DNA of 64,000 nucleotides from an uncultured Muribaculaceae bacterium (GTDB taxonomy: Bacteria > Bacteroidota > Bacteroidia > Bacteroidales > Muribaculaceae): contig CANQQE010000001.1 of NCBI GenBank assembly GCA_947625935.1, forward strand, positions 62,001 to 126,000. Reading direction: 5' to 3'. Below, in pieces: positions 37,986-46,936 of the stretch. A model generated the notes under the pieces. That model did no database searches, was not told the DNA's origin, and saw nothing but the letters and a program-made list of their open reading frames with translations. A program made the position numbers and the translations under genes. The first letter of the stretch is position 1. Each line of letters begins with the position of its first letter.

Positions 37986-38020
37986 AAGCCCGATAAATCT
38001 CACTAATGATTTACCGGGCC
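37986..38020 (-). terminator. Probable terminator of the blaI-M56 unit
   Basis: CCCGGTAAATC and GATTTATCGGG (minus strand, one G-T pair) close an 8-base loop and are followed by CTTTCGGCT, a weak T-run. It lies 38 bases after the M56 stop codon. Confidence 0.55.
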
Positions 38021-38057
38021 TGTCTCGACTGTCTAATCTATTAAAGCGATGTCTGTT

Positions 38058-39662
38058 TTACTTCAATTGGGTGACTTCTCTTTTTGTCTTGAAATTAATC
38101 GGAAGTGTATAGGTTACCTTGACCGGTTCGCCGTCAACTCTTCCCGGTTCCCATGCTGGCATTTTGTTGACAACCTTTATAGCCTCGTTGTTGTAGGCTT
38201 CGGGGCCGCCTCTGACTATCTCGGGGTCGATTGCTTTACCGTCTTTGTCAACAACGAATTTCACAATGACTCTGACAAATTCAGGTTGGTCGGCAAGATT
38301 GACATCAGGGTATTCGATGTTTTGTGCCAACCATTCAAGCAGGGCTTTTTCTCCGCCGGGGTATTGAGGCATCGTTTCAGCCACTTTCACCGATGCTGTT
38401 CCATCGCCTGCATTTTTAAGTGCGATATTAATAGTGTTGTTGGCCTTGTCGATGCTCATGCTTTTGATAGACTCAGGTTTAATTGAACTGATATCGTCGG
38501 AATATGGCTGTCCGTTTACGATAATTTTGAAATCCTCGATGGCGGGAGATGTTTGATTCTCTTTCCCTTTGATTTGGACAGTCATTGAATTTTTGTTTTG
38601 TCCGCGAGCGGCATTGTCTGATTCAGAGACATTCGCTACTACACCCACGGTCGCAGGCATGGCGGATTCTTCGACGGTTTTAGCTGTTGTTTCCGCTTTT
38701 TCACTAACTTCGCGTGTAGCCTGTGGCGTTGACAGGTCTGATTGTCTGACGGCAGTCAGGCACTCAGCCACCGCCGGAATGTTGGTCACTAAGAGTGCTG
38801 CCGCGGCAGCAGGCACAAGAGCGAGCGCGCGCAGCTTGCGGCTCTTGCATGGTTTTGATTTTAGCATCATGGTGATACGTTTTTTAAGTTTACTATGATT
38901 AAGGCTGTTGGCGATTGCCGGAAAACTCTTGCCGACAGCCTTTTTTATAAGCAACATCTGGTATTGGCGAGCGTCTGCCCCACCCCTCAGCACCTCCAGA
39001 TCAGCCTGATACTCATGTACTGTTTTAAGTTCCTCAGCCATGAGCCATGCTGCCGGGTTGAACCAGTATATGATGGTGACGATTCGCGACAACAGAAGGT
39101 CAAACCAATGTTTTTTCATCAAATGCCCCATCTCATGGGCTATAATCAAATCTCGCGCGCAGTTATAGTCGTTGCGGCTTATTATGATTGATCTGCGAGT
39201 GCTGAACGGGGCTAAATCGGTCCTGTCGGTAATCACAAGACGATAGTGGCCGTTTAGCTTGTGCTTTTCTCCGCTGCTCACGATTTTTGAAACCTTGATG
39301 AATCCAATAATGGTGTGCAAAGTGAAGAATAAGATTCCTATGAGCCACACTGCGATCAGTAGCCTTGGCCACAAAGGTGATTCACCCGCTTGTATGGCTC
39401 CCGGGACATGCCCTGAGTTCAACAAAAGTAAGTCGATAAGATCCGAAGTCGTCACATCGCCTGTTGCGGCGTGAACGGTTTTAACGTATTGGCGTCCCCA
39501 TTGGATTGCCACCGCAAGTAAGGGTGACAAGGCATAGATTGATAATAGGATTCCGCGGTTGTAGGAATGAGTGTTTTCCGAGGCAAGCATCCATTTGTAT
39601 ATCAGATAAAGAGCCAGCATATAGAGGCTCGACGTTATTGTGAGAAATAGCAGTTGGCCCAT
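38058..39662 (-). CDS. M56-family metallopeptidase (BlaR1-like) with TonB C-terminal domain
   Basis: A 534-residue membrane protein. Residues 1 to about 300 are a BlaR1/MecR1-like peptidase: helices near residues 5-25, 38-55 and 100-122, the zinc motif HEMGH at 176-180, and EYQADLEVLRG as the downstream metal ligand region. A further hydrophobic helix (LALVPAAAAALLVTNIPAVA) leads to a periplasmic part. A TonB C-terminal domain lies at about residues 425-530 (MPQYPGGEKALLEWLAQN, VDKDGKAIDPEIV, WEPGRVDGEPVKVTYTLPI). There is no penicillin-binding sensor domain, so the TonB domain replaces it. It follows blaI by 2 bases. Confidence 0.92.
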   Translation of the reverse strand: MGQLLFLTITSSLYMLALYLIYKWMLASENTHSYNRGILLSIYALSPLLAVAIQWGRQYVKTVHAATGDVTTSDLIDLLLLNSGHVPGAIQAGESPLWPRLLIAVWLIGILFFTLHTIIGFIKVSKIVSSGEKHKLNGHYRLVITDRTDLAPFSTRRSIIISRNDYNCARDLIIAHEMGHLMKKHWFDLLLSRIVTIIYWFNPAAWLMAEELKTVHEYQADLEVLRGGADARQYQMLLIKKAVGKSFPAIANSLNHSKLKKRITMMLKSKPCKSRKLRALALVPAAAAALLVTNIPAVAECLTAVRQSDLSTPQATREVSEKAETTAKTVEESAMPATVGVVANVSESDNAARGQNKNSMTVQIKGKENQTSPAIEDFKIIVNGQPYSDDISSIKPESIKSMSIDKANNTINIALKNAGDGTASVKVAETMPQYPGGEKALLEWLAQNIEYPDVNLADQPEFVRVIVKFVVDKDGKAIDPEIVRGGPEAYNNEAIKVVNKMPAWEPGRVDGEPVKVTYTLPINFKTKREVTQLK

Positions 39663-39664
39663 GG

Positions 39665-40063
39665 CTATGATGTTTTGTCGTTGTCAACGTTTTGAGTTTC
39701 GACCATTCTTATTAATTCTTTAAGCTGGTCGATAGATATTTTTTCTTCTTCGACTAAGGCTGACACGGCGTTGAGATAACTGTTTGAAAAATATGATTTG
39801 ATAAAATTGTTCAGCCTGTTTTCGCGAAATTCCTCCATTTTGGCTATTGCAAAGAATCGGTGTGAGCCGCTGATTGACTCGTGCCCCACATAGCCTTTTT
39901 GCTCAAGTATGCGCGCTGTCGTGGCCACAGTGTTGAAATGTGGCCGCGGTTCATCGTACATCTCTACCATCTCACGGACAAATAACGGGCCGCGCTGCCA
40001 GAGCATCTGCATTATCTGTTCCTCCTTTTCGGTTAGGGTTGATTTATGTCGTCCTCTTTTCAT
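39665..40063 (-). CDS. BlaI/MecI/CopY-family transcriptional repressor
   Basis: A 132-residue winged-helix repressor. The DNA-binding domain occupies residues about 8-80 (LTEKEEQIMQMLWQRGPLFV, YDEPRPHFNTVATTARILEQKG), followed by a dimerisation helix (NRLNNFIKSYFSNSYLNAV). In this family a partner M56 peptidase cleaves the repressor on signal. The partner gene starts 2 bases after this stop. Three copies of a 16-bp operator lie immediately upstream, so it almost certainly represses its own operon. Signal and wider regulon are unknown. Confidence 0.93.
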   Translation of the reverse strand: MKRGRHKSTLTEKEEQIMQMLWQRGPLFVREMVEMYDEPRPHFNTVATTARILEQKGYVGHESISGSHRFFAIAKMEEFRENRLNNFIKSYFSNSYLNAVSALVEEEKISIDQLKELIRMVETQNVDNDKTS

Positions 40064-40064
40064 A

Positions 40065-40143
40065 AACTAAATTTTTAGTTGACTTTGCAAATGTATAACT
40101 AATTTTTTAGTTGGCAAATAAATTTACAACTATTTTTTTAGTT
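40065..40143 (-). promoter_or_regulatory. blaI promoter with three phased operators
   Basis: The promoter on the minus strand is TTTG (40118-40115), a 19-base spacer and TACATTTG (40095-40088). Three copies of AACTA-N6-TAGTT lie at 40065-40080, 40097-40112 and 40128-40143, with start-to-start spacing of 32 and 31 bases (three helical turns). One is between the ATG and the start site, one between the -33 and -7 boxes, and one just upstream of -33. This is a clear repressor array; binding by the BlaI-like protein is the natural inference. Confidence 0.85.
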
Positions 40144-40145
40144 TT

Positions 40146-40254
40146 GAAAAAAAGACGATGGCCTCCCGTCATCAGTGGGGTGCCCCCCTACGAGTAGAGC
40201 CTGCTCATGAGCAAGCCGCCGGCAACGGCGCATGGCCGAAAATAGACGGGAGGC
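40146..40254 (-). terminator. Long structured terminator of the BspA-like gene
   Basis: On the minus strand GCCTCCCGTC (from 40254-40245) pairs perfectly with GACGGGAGGC (from 40170-40161), enclosing about 74 bases with GC-rich inner hairpins. CATCG and a run of seven T follow. The same GCCTCC segment can also pair with GGAGGTGCG just upstream (about 40270), so two exclusive folds exist. It separates the BspA-like gene from the blaI promoter. Confidence 0.6.
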
Positions 40255-40299
40255 GCGCCGGGACCGACGCACCTCCTGTCTGATATATGTGTGTTTCCC

Positions 40300-42843
40300 T
40301 TATCTGTTGAGAATCTTGCGGGTGGTGCCGTCGCTGTAGACGGCGATGTTCAGCCCGGGCCACGGCTCGTCGGCCTTGACTCCCTGCAGGTTGTAGTAGC
40401 CTATGACTTCAGGAGCATCGATATCAGCATCAATATACTCGACTCCACCTACACCGGGAGCGGTTTGGAACGTCAACTCCTCCCCATAGGTTGTCTCTTT
40501 TGCCGTCGTGGCAAACGACCTGAAATGGTATTCGGTGTCAGGTCTCAAATCCCCAATGGCTGCATTCATAAGCATTCCTGTTGATGTCACAGTGTGTATG
40601 TCGGCGGGAGCGGCAAAGTAGCTCGACTCGGCGGGTGACATCCAATATTCAAATCCTTGCTCTACCGTGTTATCAGAACCATCGGTGACATGCCCACGCA
40701 GTGTGGCGCCATTAGAGCTGACCGAGAGCGGAGGTAAAGTGTGAACTGTCGGCGTAAAGTAGACATAGGCATCAGCGGTGCCGAATGCGCTCCAGTCTCC
40801 GTAATACATCCTGCCTGAATTTGATTTGTAAACAGGACGGTATTTGTAATAGGTATTGGGACTAAGGCCGTTAAGCGTACCGCTAATCTCACCGTTATAA
40901 AGAGGGCAATATGCAACCGATGACGGCACAAGGTCGGGGGCATCATATCGCCTCCACTCAAAGCCGAATCGCAAAGCATCGTCTTCGCCGTTGGTGGTTG
41001 CTGTGATTACCGCCTTTGTGTTGCTTACCGTCTGCGCCGGCTCAGTCGTAAATTGCAAAGCCGGGGTTCTAAATGTTACATCTTTTGAAATTGTACCCCC
41101 TTCTTGAGTCGTGACATAATAAAAATCTCTATATGAGGTGTTCGGCTCAAGGCCATACATATCCGCTATATCAGGATATCCGTCACCCCAGCAATGGTTG
41201 GTTACAGTGGCATCCACCACTCCAGAATATGAACCCCGCAATTTTGCACTTGTACTGGTAAGGTCTGAGACATTAGCTGATAGACGAATATCTTGGGTTG
41301 AGAATTCTTCAGAGACGCTATATTTCGCTCCATTATTTAATGTGGCGTTTAATATTACTTTTACTTTCTGACCAGGAGTCAAGTTCTGAATAGTTATATT
41401 TTGACCTGTTCCATATTGACCAAAATCCAATGACGCTACAGAGGCATCCCCGGTCAGATATGACCCTTTGAGTTTTAACGTTGTATTTGTTCTTGATTGT
41501 TGGCTTATATCCAATCCTAATGATTGGGTTTCTACCGAACCAATATCTCCTGAGACCGGTATTTGTCCAAAGGCGATTCCTGTGACCGTGGCGGAATATT
41601 CGTATTCAGGGAGCAACCCGGATGCAGTAACTTTTCCATTAACGGCAGTTTCTGTGAAAGAGTCATCCGCCACAGAAATTTGATAATTTTCGGGATAATG
41701 AAAATCGGCCTCCGTTATTGAGAAATAGCTTGTTGACGACAGAGTCAAGGAAGTTTGAGTGCTTGATTGCGCTACTATATCAACTGTATTTATATTTGAA
41801 TAGCAAGACTTATATTTCTTACCTACTTTTTTGGGACAAATTAATAAAGCTGAACATTTATCAAAGATATCATTATCATTATAAAAACGGAATAGAATAA
41901 ATTGAGGTTCATAAAGAAGAATTCCAGTTGCGAATGCCCATTGCCCTATCGAAGTCACATTTTCGGGGATTACTAAATACTTCAAATTATAACAACCAGC
42001 GAATGCGGAGCTCCCAATACTGGTGATTGAATTTGGAATATCGACTGTCGTTATTTTTTTGCAACCCCTAAAGGCTTCACGACCAATTATGGTCGTTTCA
42101 GGCAAGATAGTTGCTGTACTTTTACCGTTCGGACATATTATTAGTTCCGAGAAATCTTTCGAATAAAGAATGCCGTTATTAGAAGCATAAACCATATTAT
42201 CTTCCGCAACGTTTATTTCGATTAAATTATCGCATCCATAAAAAGAATCCCACCAAATACTATTGATCGTTGGAGGAATTTCAATGGATGTTAGTTTCGT
42301 ATTTCCCCGAAAAGCATCTGATTTTATCTCCTTTACTGATTCACCTATTGTAACACTCCGCTTTGCTGGAGGACATAGACATAAAATTGAAGCATATTTA
42401 TCGTATATAATGCCATCAATTGATGAATAGGATTCATTATCTGGCGATACTATGAATTCAGACAAAGAAGTGCATCCATCAAATGCAAAATAACCAATAT
42501 CATTTATGCTATTGGGAAGATATATTGAATTCAAACCGCTACAGTTACGAAAAGCCCAACTTTTAATTTTTTTTATTGAGTTCGGGATAGAAACCGATGT
42601 CATTTGGGGGCTGTTTTCAAAGGCCTCTTCTCCAATAGAATTAACCTTATAGACTCCGCCATTGTATAATACAGATTCTTCAATGATGCAATCCCCCACA
42701 AATCCCGAATTATCACTAACTTCGGCGTATCCTCCGGTAATTTTATATTTCACTCCGTTAACGGTAGTATACAATTGTGCATTTAACAGATGAGGAATAA
42801 GCATTAGAATTAAAATGATAGTTTTTGGTAGTTTGTGTTTCAT
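40300..42843 (-). CDS. BspA-like leucine-rich-repeat surface protein with C-terminal sorting-like domain
   Basis: An 847-residue exported protein. The ATG at 42843 gives a signal peptide MKHKLPKTIILILMLIPHLL ending at LNAQ. Residues about 60-330 are BspA/TpLRR repeats with the recurring form IPNSIKKIKSWAFRNCSGL and IPPTINSIWWDSFYGCDNL. Residues about 350-780 are a series of fibronectin III-like beta domains (VSNTKAVITATTNGE, GLSPNTYYKYRPVY, SSNGATLRGHVTDGS). The C terminus (VIGYYNLQGVKADEPWPGLN ... RKILNR) resembles sorting domains of Bacteroidales surface proteins. Likely adhesion or matrix contact. It is preceded by a long structured leader with an internal terminator. Confidence 0.88.
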   Translation of the reverse strand: MKHKLPKTIILILMLIPHLLNAQLYTTVNGVKYKITGGYAEVSDNSGFVGDCIIEESVLYNGGVYKVNSIGEEAFENSPQMTSVSIPNSIKKIKSWAFRNCSGLNSIYLPNSINDIGYFAFDGCTSLSEFIVSPDNESYSSIDGIIYDKYASILCLCPPAKRSVTIGESVKEIKSDAFRGNTKLTSIEIPPTINSIWWDSFYGCDNLIEINVAEDNMVYASNNGILYSKDFSELIICPNGKSTATILPETTIIGREAFRGCKKITTVDIPNSITSIGSSAFAGCYNLKYLVIPENVTSIGQWAFATGILLYEPQFILFRFYNDNDIFDKCSALLICPKKVGKKYKSCYSNINTVDIVAQSSTQTSLTLSSTSYFSITEADFHYPENYQISVADDSFTETAVNGKVTASGLLPEYEYSATVTGIAFGQIPVSGDIGSVETQSLGLDISQQSRTNTTLKLKGSYLTGDASVASLDFGQYGTGQNITIQNLTPGQKVKVILNATLNNGAKYSVSEEFSTQDIRLSANVSDLTSTSAKLRGSYSGVVDATVTNHCWGDGYPDIADMYGLEPNTSYRDFYYVTTQEGGTISKDVTFRTPALQFTTEPAQTVSNTKAVITATTNGEDDALRFGFEWRRYDAPDLVPSSVAYCPLYNGEISGTLNGLSPNTYYKYRPVYKSNSGRMYYGDWSAFGTADAYVYFTPTVHTLPPLSVSSNGATLRGHVTDGSDNTVEQGFEYWMSPAESSYFAAPADIHTVTSTGMLMNAAIGDLRPDTEYHFRSFATTAKETTYGEELTFQTAPGVGGVEYIDADIDAPEVIGYYNLQGVKADEPWPGLNIAVYSDGTTRKILNR

Positions 42844-42901
42844 AATGTGTGTGATGGTTGGTTTAGGGTGCGGCGGCTCATCCCCCGGGGTCGTCGCTGT
42901 C

Positions 42902-43225
42902 AAAAAAATAAAAAGGTGCGGGGATCGTATCTCTGTCCTACCCTAATTCCAGGTCTTGGCGTACCTCTACAATGGATAGAACAACAGCCCCACACCGATT
43001 GAGCATATATACACGTTGCGGAAACCCTGATGCGCACGCACGGCGCAGGGGGTTTCGGGGCATATAGCTACCGATGCAGGTGCCATTGTCAGTTATCTTC
43101 ATTGTAGATTCAAACCGCCAAGTTTGGAATTAGAAGATAAGATGTCAATAACACCTTTTGTAAACAAGTGGACGGCGCAAGGCCGCCGACCGTTCGCGGG
43201 GCTGTCTCCACAACCCGCAGCGGTC
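42902..43225 (-). ncRNA. Structured leader or small RNA upstream of the BspA-like gene
   Basis: A promoter at 43263-43232 predicts a transcript starting near 43225, some 380 nt before the BspA ATG. On the minus strand it begins with a GC-rich hairpin (GACCG ... CGGTC around GCGGG ... CCCCGC), then CGGCG-GCCTTG-CGCCG. Later there is a hairpin GAAACCC ... GGGTTTC at about 43015-43060. It ends with GGTGTGGGG (42996-42988) pairing with CCCCGCACC (42923-42915), followed by TTTTTATTTTTTT, a good intrinsic terminator. Inside that last stem are AGGT-ACGCCAAG-ACCT and CTATCC/GGTAGG pairings. No second promoter lies between terminator and gene, so it may be an attenuator; it could equally be an independent RNA. 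It matches no riboswitch I know. Confidence 0.5.
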
Positions 43226-43231
43226 TGACAG

Positions 43232-43263
43232 CAAAAGTAATGTGGTTTAACGGAATAACCAAA
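43232..43263 (-). promoter_or_regulatory. Promoter of the BspA leader RNA
   Basis: On the minus strand TTTG (43263-43260), a 20-base spacer and TACTTTTG (43239-43232) match the consensus exactly. It is the only TAnnTTTG box on this strand between the recQ terminator and the BspA ATG. Confidence 0.7.
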
Positions 43264-43329
43264 TTTTTAATGGAAAAGATTCTGTGAAATCTGCGGCCGA
43301 GTCTATTGCCACGACTATCGGTGATTGCC

Positions 43330-43366
43330 ATAATAAAGCAGGGCCAACCCCGCGGGGTCAGCCCTA
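43330..43366 (-). terminator. Intrinsic terminator of the tig-clpP-clpX-recQ unit
   Basis: On the minus strand AGGGCTGACCCC and GGGGTTGGCCCT form a 12-bp stem (with G-T pairs) followed by GCTTTATTA, 29 bases after the recQ stop. Confidence 0.8.
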
Positions 43367-43394
43367 CCTAAACGTTATTGCGGCTTGTCGGACG

Positions 43395-45575
43395 TCAGTT
43401 GCCCAATTCCGACAGGAATTTGATGCGTATCAGTCTGATCTCATCCTCGCTATAGTCGTTTCCGAGTTCCTTGATTGCGTCGCTGAGGTCGTCGCTCTCG
43501 CTCTCTTTGAAATATTCAAAAATATCCTCCTGATGGTCATCATCGATAACCTCATTGATGAAATAGGATATGTTTATCTTCGTGCCGGAGTAAACTATAG
43601 CCTCCACCTCGTCGAGAAGCTCTGAAAACTCAAGCCCTTTCGAGTTTGCCAGTTCGTCGAGAGCGATTTTGCGGTCGATGGCCTGGATTATAGAGATTTT
43701 CAGCTTGCTCTTGTTGGCGACGCTGCGCACTCGCAGATCCTCGGGTCGCTCTATCTCGTTTTCCTCGACGTGGGCTTTAATGACTTTTATGAATTCCTCG
43801 CCATAGCGTTTCACTTTTCCCGCTCCTACCCCGGTGATGTTCTGCAATTCGTCGAGCGTGATGGGATAAGTGGTGGCCATGGCCTCAAGCGATGGGTCTT
43901 GGAAAATGATGTAGGGAGGCAGTTCAAGTTTCTTGGCTATTTTTTTGCGCAAATCTTTCAGAATCGCAAAAAGCTCGGGGTCCACGGCGCACGATGATCC
44001 GCCTTTGATGGGAGCTTCTTCCTCGTAGTCGCCAAACTCGTTGTCTTCAACGATTTTAAATGACTCGGGTTTGGCAAGAAACTTCTCCCCTTTTTTCGTC
44101 ACTTTTATTATGCCGTAGTTCTCAATGTCGCGGTCGAGATATCCGGCTATGATTGCTTGCCTGATAACGGCGTTAAGGTATTTTTCGTCTTCGGCGGCAG
44201 CGCACCCGAACACTTCAAGTTCATCTTGCTGGTATGACTTGATGGCATTGTTGCTTTTGCCGCGCATGACGTTGATAATATGGTCGGCTTTGAATTTTTC
44301 TTTTAAAGCGGTGACAGTTTCAATCACCGCGCATAAATCATCTTTAGCTTCCACTTTTTTCTTGGGATTTAAGCAGTTATCGCAGTTTCCACAGTTGTCA
44401 TGAGGATATTCTTCGCCAAAATAATGGAGTAGTGATTTGCGGCGACAAACCGACGACTCGGCATAACTCGCCGTCTCAATCAGCAGTTGCTTACCGATTT
44501 CTTGTTCGGCAATCGGTTTGCCTTGCATGAATTTCTCCATCTTCTGGAGGTCTTTGTTGGCATAGAACGTTATACATTGCCCCTCGCCGCCGTCACGGCC
44601 CGCGCGCCCTGTTTCCTGATAATAGCCTTCGAGAGATTTAGGCATATCGTAGTGTATCACGAATCTGACGTCGGGTTTGTCGATTCCCATTCCGAACGCT
44701 ATCGTGGCTACGATTATATCGACCTGCTCAAGCAGGAAGGCGTCCTGGTTGTTTGTTCGGGTCGCACTATCCATTCCGGCGTGGTATGGAAGGGCTTTTA
44801 TGTTGTTGACTTTAAGCAACTCGGCCAATTCCTCCACTTTCTTGCGGCTCAGGCAATATATGATTCCTGATTTACCCTCATTACTTTTGATATATCTGAT
44901 TATATCTTTGTCGATCGTCGATGTCTTAGGCCGTATCTCATAGTAGAGATTCGTTCGGTTAAACGAGGACTTATAGACGGCCGCGTCCTGCATACCAAGG
45001 TTCTTTTGAATGTCGTGTTGCACCTTTGGCGTGGCGGTCGCTGTCAAGGCTATGACCGGCCGTTTTTTTATCTCGTTTATGATTGGGCGTATGCGTCGGT
45101 ATTCGGGTCGGAAATCATGGCCCCATTCCGAGATGCAATGCGCCTCGTCAACGGCATAAAACGATATGGGAACTGTTTTTAGAAATTCAATGTTTTCTTC
45201 TTTGGTCAGAGACTCGGGAGCGACATAGAGAAGTTTGGTCTTGCCTGAAGCTATGTCGTTCTTGACCTGGTCAATCGCAGTCTTGTTGAGCGAAGAATTA
45301 AGAAAATGAGCTATGCTGTCGGCTTCGCTGAAATTGCGCATGGCATCAACCTGATTCTTCATCAACGCAATCAGTGGCGATATTACAATCGCCGTACCCT
45401 CCATCAATAACGATGGCAATTGATAACACAATGATTTGCCGCCGCCAGTCGGCATCAGCACAAAAACATCGTTGCCGTCAAGCAGTGATGTGATTATGGC
45501 TTGCTGATTGCCTTTGAATTTCTCAAATCCGAAGTATTTTTTCAATGCTCCGATTAATTCAGTCTGGTTTGTCAT
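43395..45575 (-). CDS. recQ: ATP-dependent DNA helicase RecQ
   Basis: A 3'-5' DNA helicase for recombination and fork repair. The 726-residue protein has Walker A MPTGGGKSLCYQL, the DEAH box VDEAHCISEWGHDFRPEYRR, ALTATAT and motif VI ETGRAGRDGGEGQC. The zinc-binding domain (CRRKSLLHYFG, CGNCDNC) is followed by the winged helix and an HRDC domain (DPELFAILKDLRKKIAKKLE). A further acidic C-terminal extension of about 100 residues (ESESDDLSDAIKEL) is longer than in E. coli RecQ. It follows clpX by 93 bases and is probably read from the same upstream promoter. Confidence 0.97.
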   Translation of the reverse strand: MTNQTELIGALKKYFGFEKFKGNQQAIITSLLDGNDVFVLMPTGGGKSLCYQLPSLLMEGTAIVISPLIALMKNQVDAMRNFSEADSIAHFLNSSLNKTAIDQVKNDIASGKTKLLYVAPESLTKEENIEFLKTVPISFYAVDEAHCISEWGHDFRPEYRRIRPIINEIKKRPVIALTATATPKVQHDIQKNLGMQDAAVYKSSFNRTNLYYEIRPKTSTIDKDIIRYIKSNEGKSGIIYCLSRKKVEELAELLKVNNIKALPYHAGMDSATRTNNQDAFLLEQVDIIVATIAFGMGIDKPDVRFVIHYDMPKSLEGYYQETGRAGRDGGEGQCITFYANKDLQKMEKFMQGKPIAEQEIGKQLLIETASYAESSVCRRKSLLHYFGEEYPHDNCGNCDNCLNPKKKVEAKDDLCAVIETVTALKEKFKADHIINVMRGKSNNAIKSYQQDELEVFGCAAAEDEKYLNAVIRQAIIAGYLDRDIENYGIIKVTKKGEKFLAKPESFKIVEDNEFGDYEEEAPIKGGSSCAVDPELFAILKDLRKKIAKKLELPPYIIFQDPSLEAMATTYPITLDELQNITGVGAGKVKRYGEEFIKVIKAHVEENEIERPEDLRVRSVANKSKLKISIIQAIDRKIALDELANSKGLEFSELLDEVEAIVYSGTKINISYFINEVIDDDHQEDIFEYFKESESDDLSDAIKELGNDYSEDEIRLIRIKFLSELGN

Positions 45576-45668
45576 GGATGTGGGTGGTGAAGATTGTGGT
45601 TAAACTTATTGCGATTAGTCCGGGTTGTTTCCGACTCTAAAGAATATCTCTAATGTGATATAATTAGT

Positions 45669-46928
45669 TTATTTTACTGTCTGGTTTGTTTCAAAATTGG
45701 CTTTTATGAGTTTTTCGAGCGCATACTCTTTTGTCACCTCAAATTGCTTGGCAGTGGTCGATGGCAACTCATACATGGGGTCAATCATAATTGACTCCAC
45801 GATTGAACGGAGTCCGCGCGCGCCAAGTTTGTATTCGATGGCTTTATCGACAATGAGATCAAGAGCTTCATCTGTGAAAGTCAGTTTGACCCCATCCATC
45901 TCGAAAAGTTTCTGATACTGGCGTATGACGGCGTTCTTAGGCTCGGTCAATATGCGTCGCAGGGCGGCTCGGTCGAGCGGATCGAGATGAGTCAGTATGG
46001 GCAGACGCCCGATAATCTCAGGGATTAATCCAAATGATTTCAGGTCTTGCGGGGCGACATACTGCAAGTAGTTGTCGCGCTCAATGCGTTTGCGCGCAGC
46101 ATCGGTCGAATAGCCGACGACGTGAGTGTTCAGTCGCTGGGCGATTTTGCGCTCAAGTCCGTCAAACGCGCCACCGCATATAAATAATATGTTTTTGGTA
46201 TCGACCGGAATCATTTTCTGTTCGGGATGTTTGCGGCCTCCTTGTGGCGGCACGTTTACGATGGAGCCCTCCAGAAGTTTCAATAGCCCCTGCTGAACAC
46301 CTTCGCCGCTTACGTCGCGAGTGATGGACGGGTTATCGCCTTTGCGTGCTATTTTGTCGATTTCGTCAATGAATACTATTCCTTTCTCGGCCTGGGCAAC
46401 GTCGTAGTCGGCTGCCTGCAACAAACGGGTAAGAAGGCTCTCGATATCCTCTCCCACATAGCCGGCCTCGGTCAATACGGTCGCATCGACAATCGTGAAC
46501 GGAACTTTGAGCAACCGGGCTATCGTCTTGGCGAGGAGTGTCTTTCCCGTGCCGGTAGGCCCGACGAGGATGATGTTGCTCTTTTCGATATCAACGTCAT
46601 CATCTTTGTGCTGGGCCAAACGCTTGTAGTGGTTGTAGACTGCTACCGAGAGGTATTTTTTCGCATCTTCCTGACCGATGACATATTGATTGAGGAAATC
46701 GTTGATTTTTTTCGGTTTCGGAATCTCATCCAATTGCGGGGTTTTTGTGTCAGATGCGTTATTGCCCCCTTTTGAGCGGTAATCTTTGAGCATATCGTTG
46801 ATTTGCTCCACGCACTCGACACAGATATAGGTGTTGTCGCCGAAAGCTGAAGGAATCAATGCCTCCGACATACTCTGCGGACGGCCGCAGAACGAGCATT
46901 TAATTTCGGAATCTTTCTTTTTTGCCAT
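45669..46928 (-). CDS. clpX: ATP-dependent protease ATPase subunit ClpX
   Basis: An AAA+ unfoldase feeding substrates to ClpP. The 419-residue protein has the N-terminal zinc finger (CSFCGRPQS and CVECVEQ), Walker [14 protein letters not shown], the pore loop GYVGED, Walker [13 protein letters not shown], and the ClpP-docking IGF-type loop, which is hard to place by eye. The sensor-2 region [10 protein letters not shown] is present. It starts 8 bases after the clpP stop, in the conserved order tig-clpP-clpX. Confidence 0.98.
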   Translation of the reverse strand: MAKKKDSEIKCSFCGRPQSMSEALIPSAFGDNTYICVECVEQINDMLKDYRSKGGNNASDTKTPQLDEIPKPKKINDFLNQYVIGQEDAKKYLSVAVYNHYKRLAQHKDDDVDIEKSNIILVGPTGTGKTLLAKTIARLLKVPFTIVDATVLTEAGYVGEDIESLLTRLLQAADYDVAQAEKGIVFIDEIDKIARKGDNPSITRDVSGEGVQQGLLKLLEGSIVNVPPQGGRKHPEQKMIPVDTKNILFICGGAFDGLERKIAQRLNTHVVGYSTDAARKRIERDNYLQYVAPQDLKSFGLIPEIIGRLPILTHLDPLDRAALRRILTEPKNAVIRQYQKLFEMDGVKLTFTDEALDLIVDKAIEYKLGARGLRSIVESIMIDPMYELPSTTAKQFEVTKEYALEKLIKANFETNQTVK

Positions 46929-46936
46929 TACTAATA

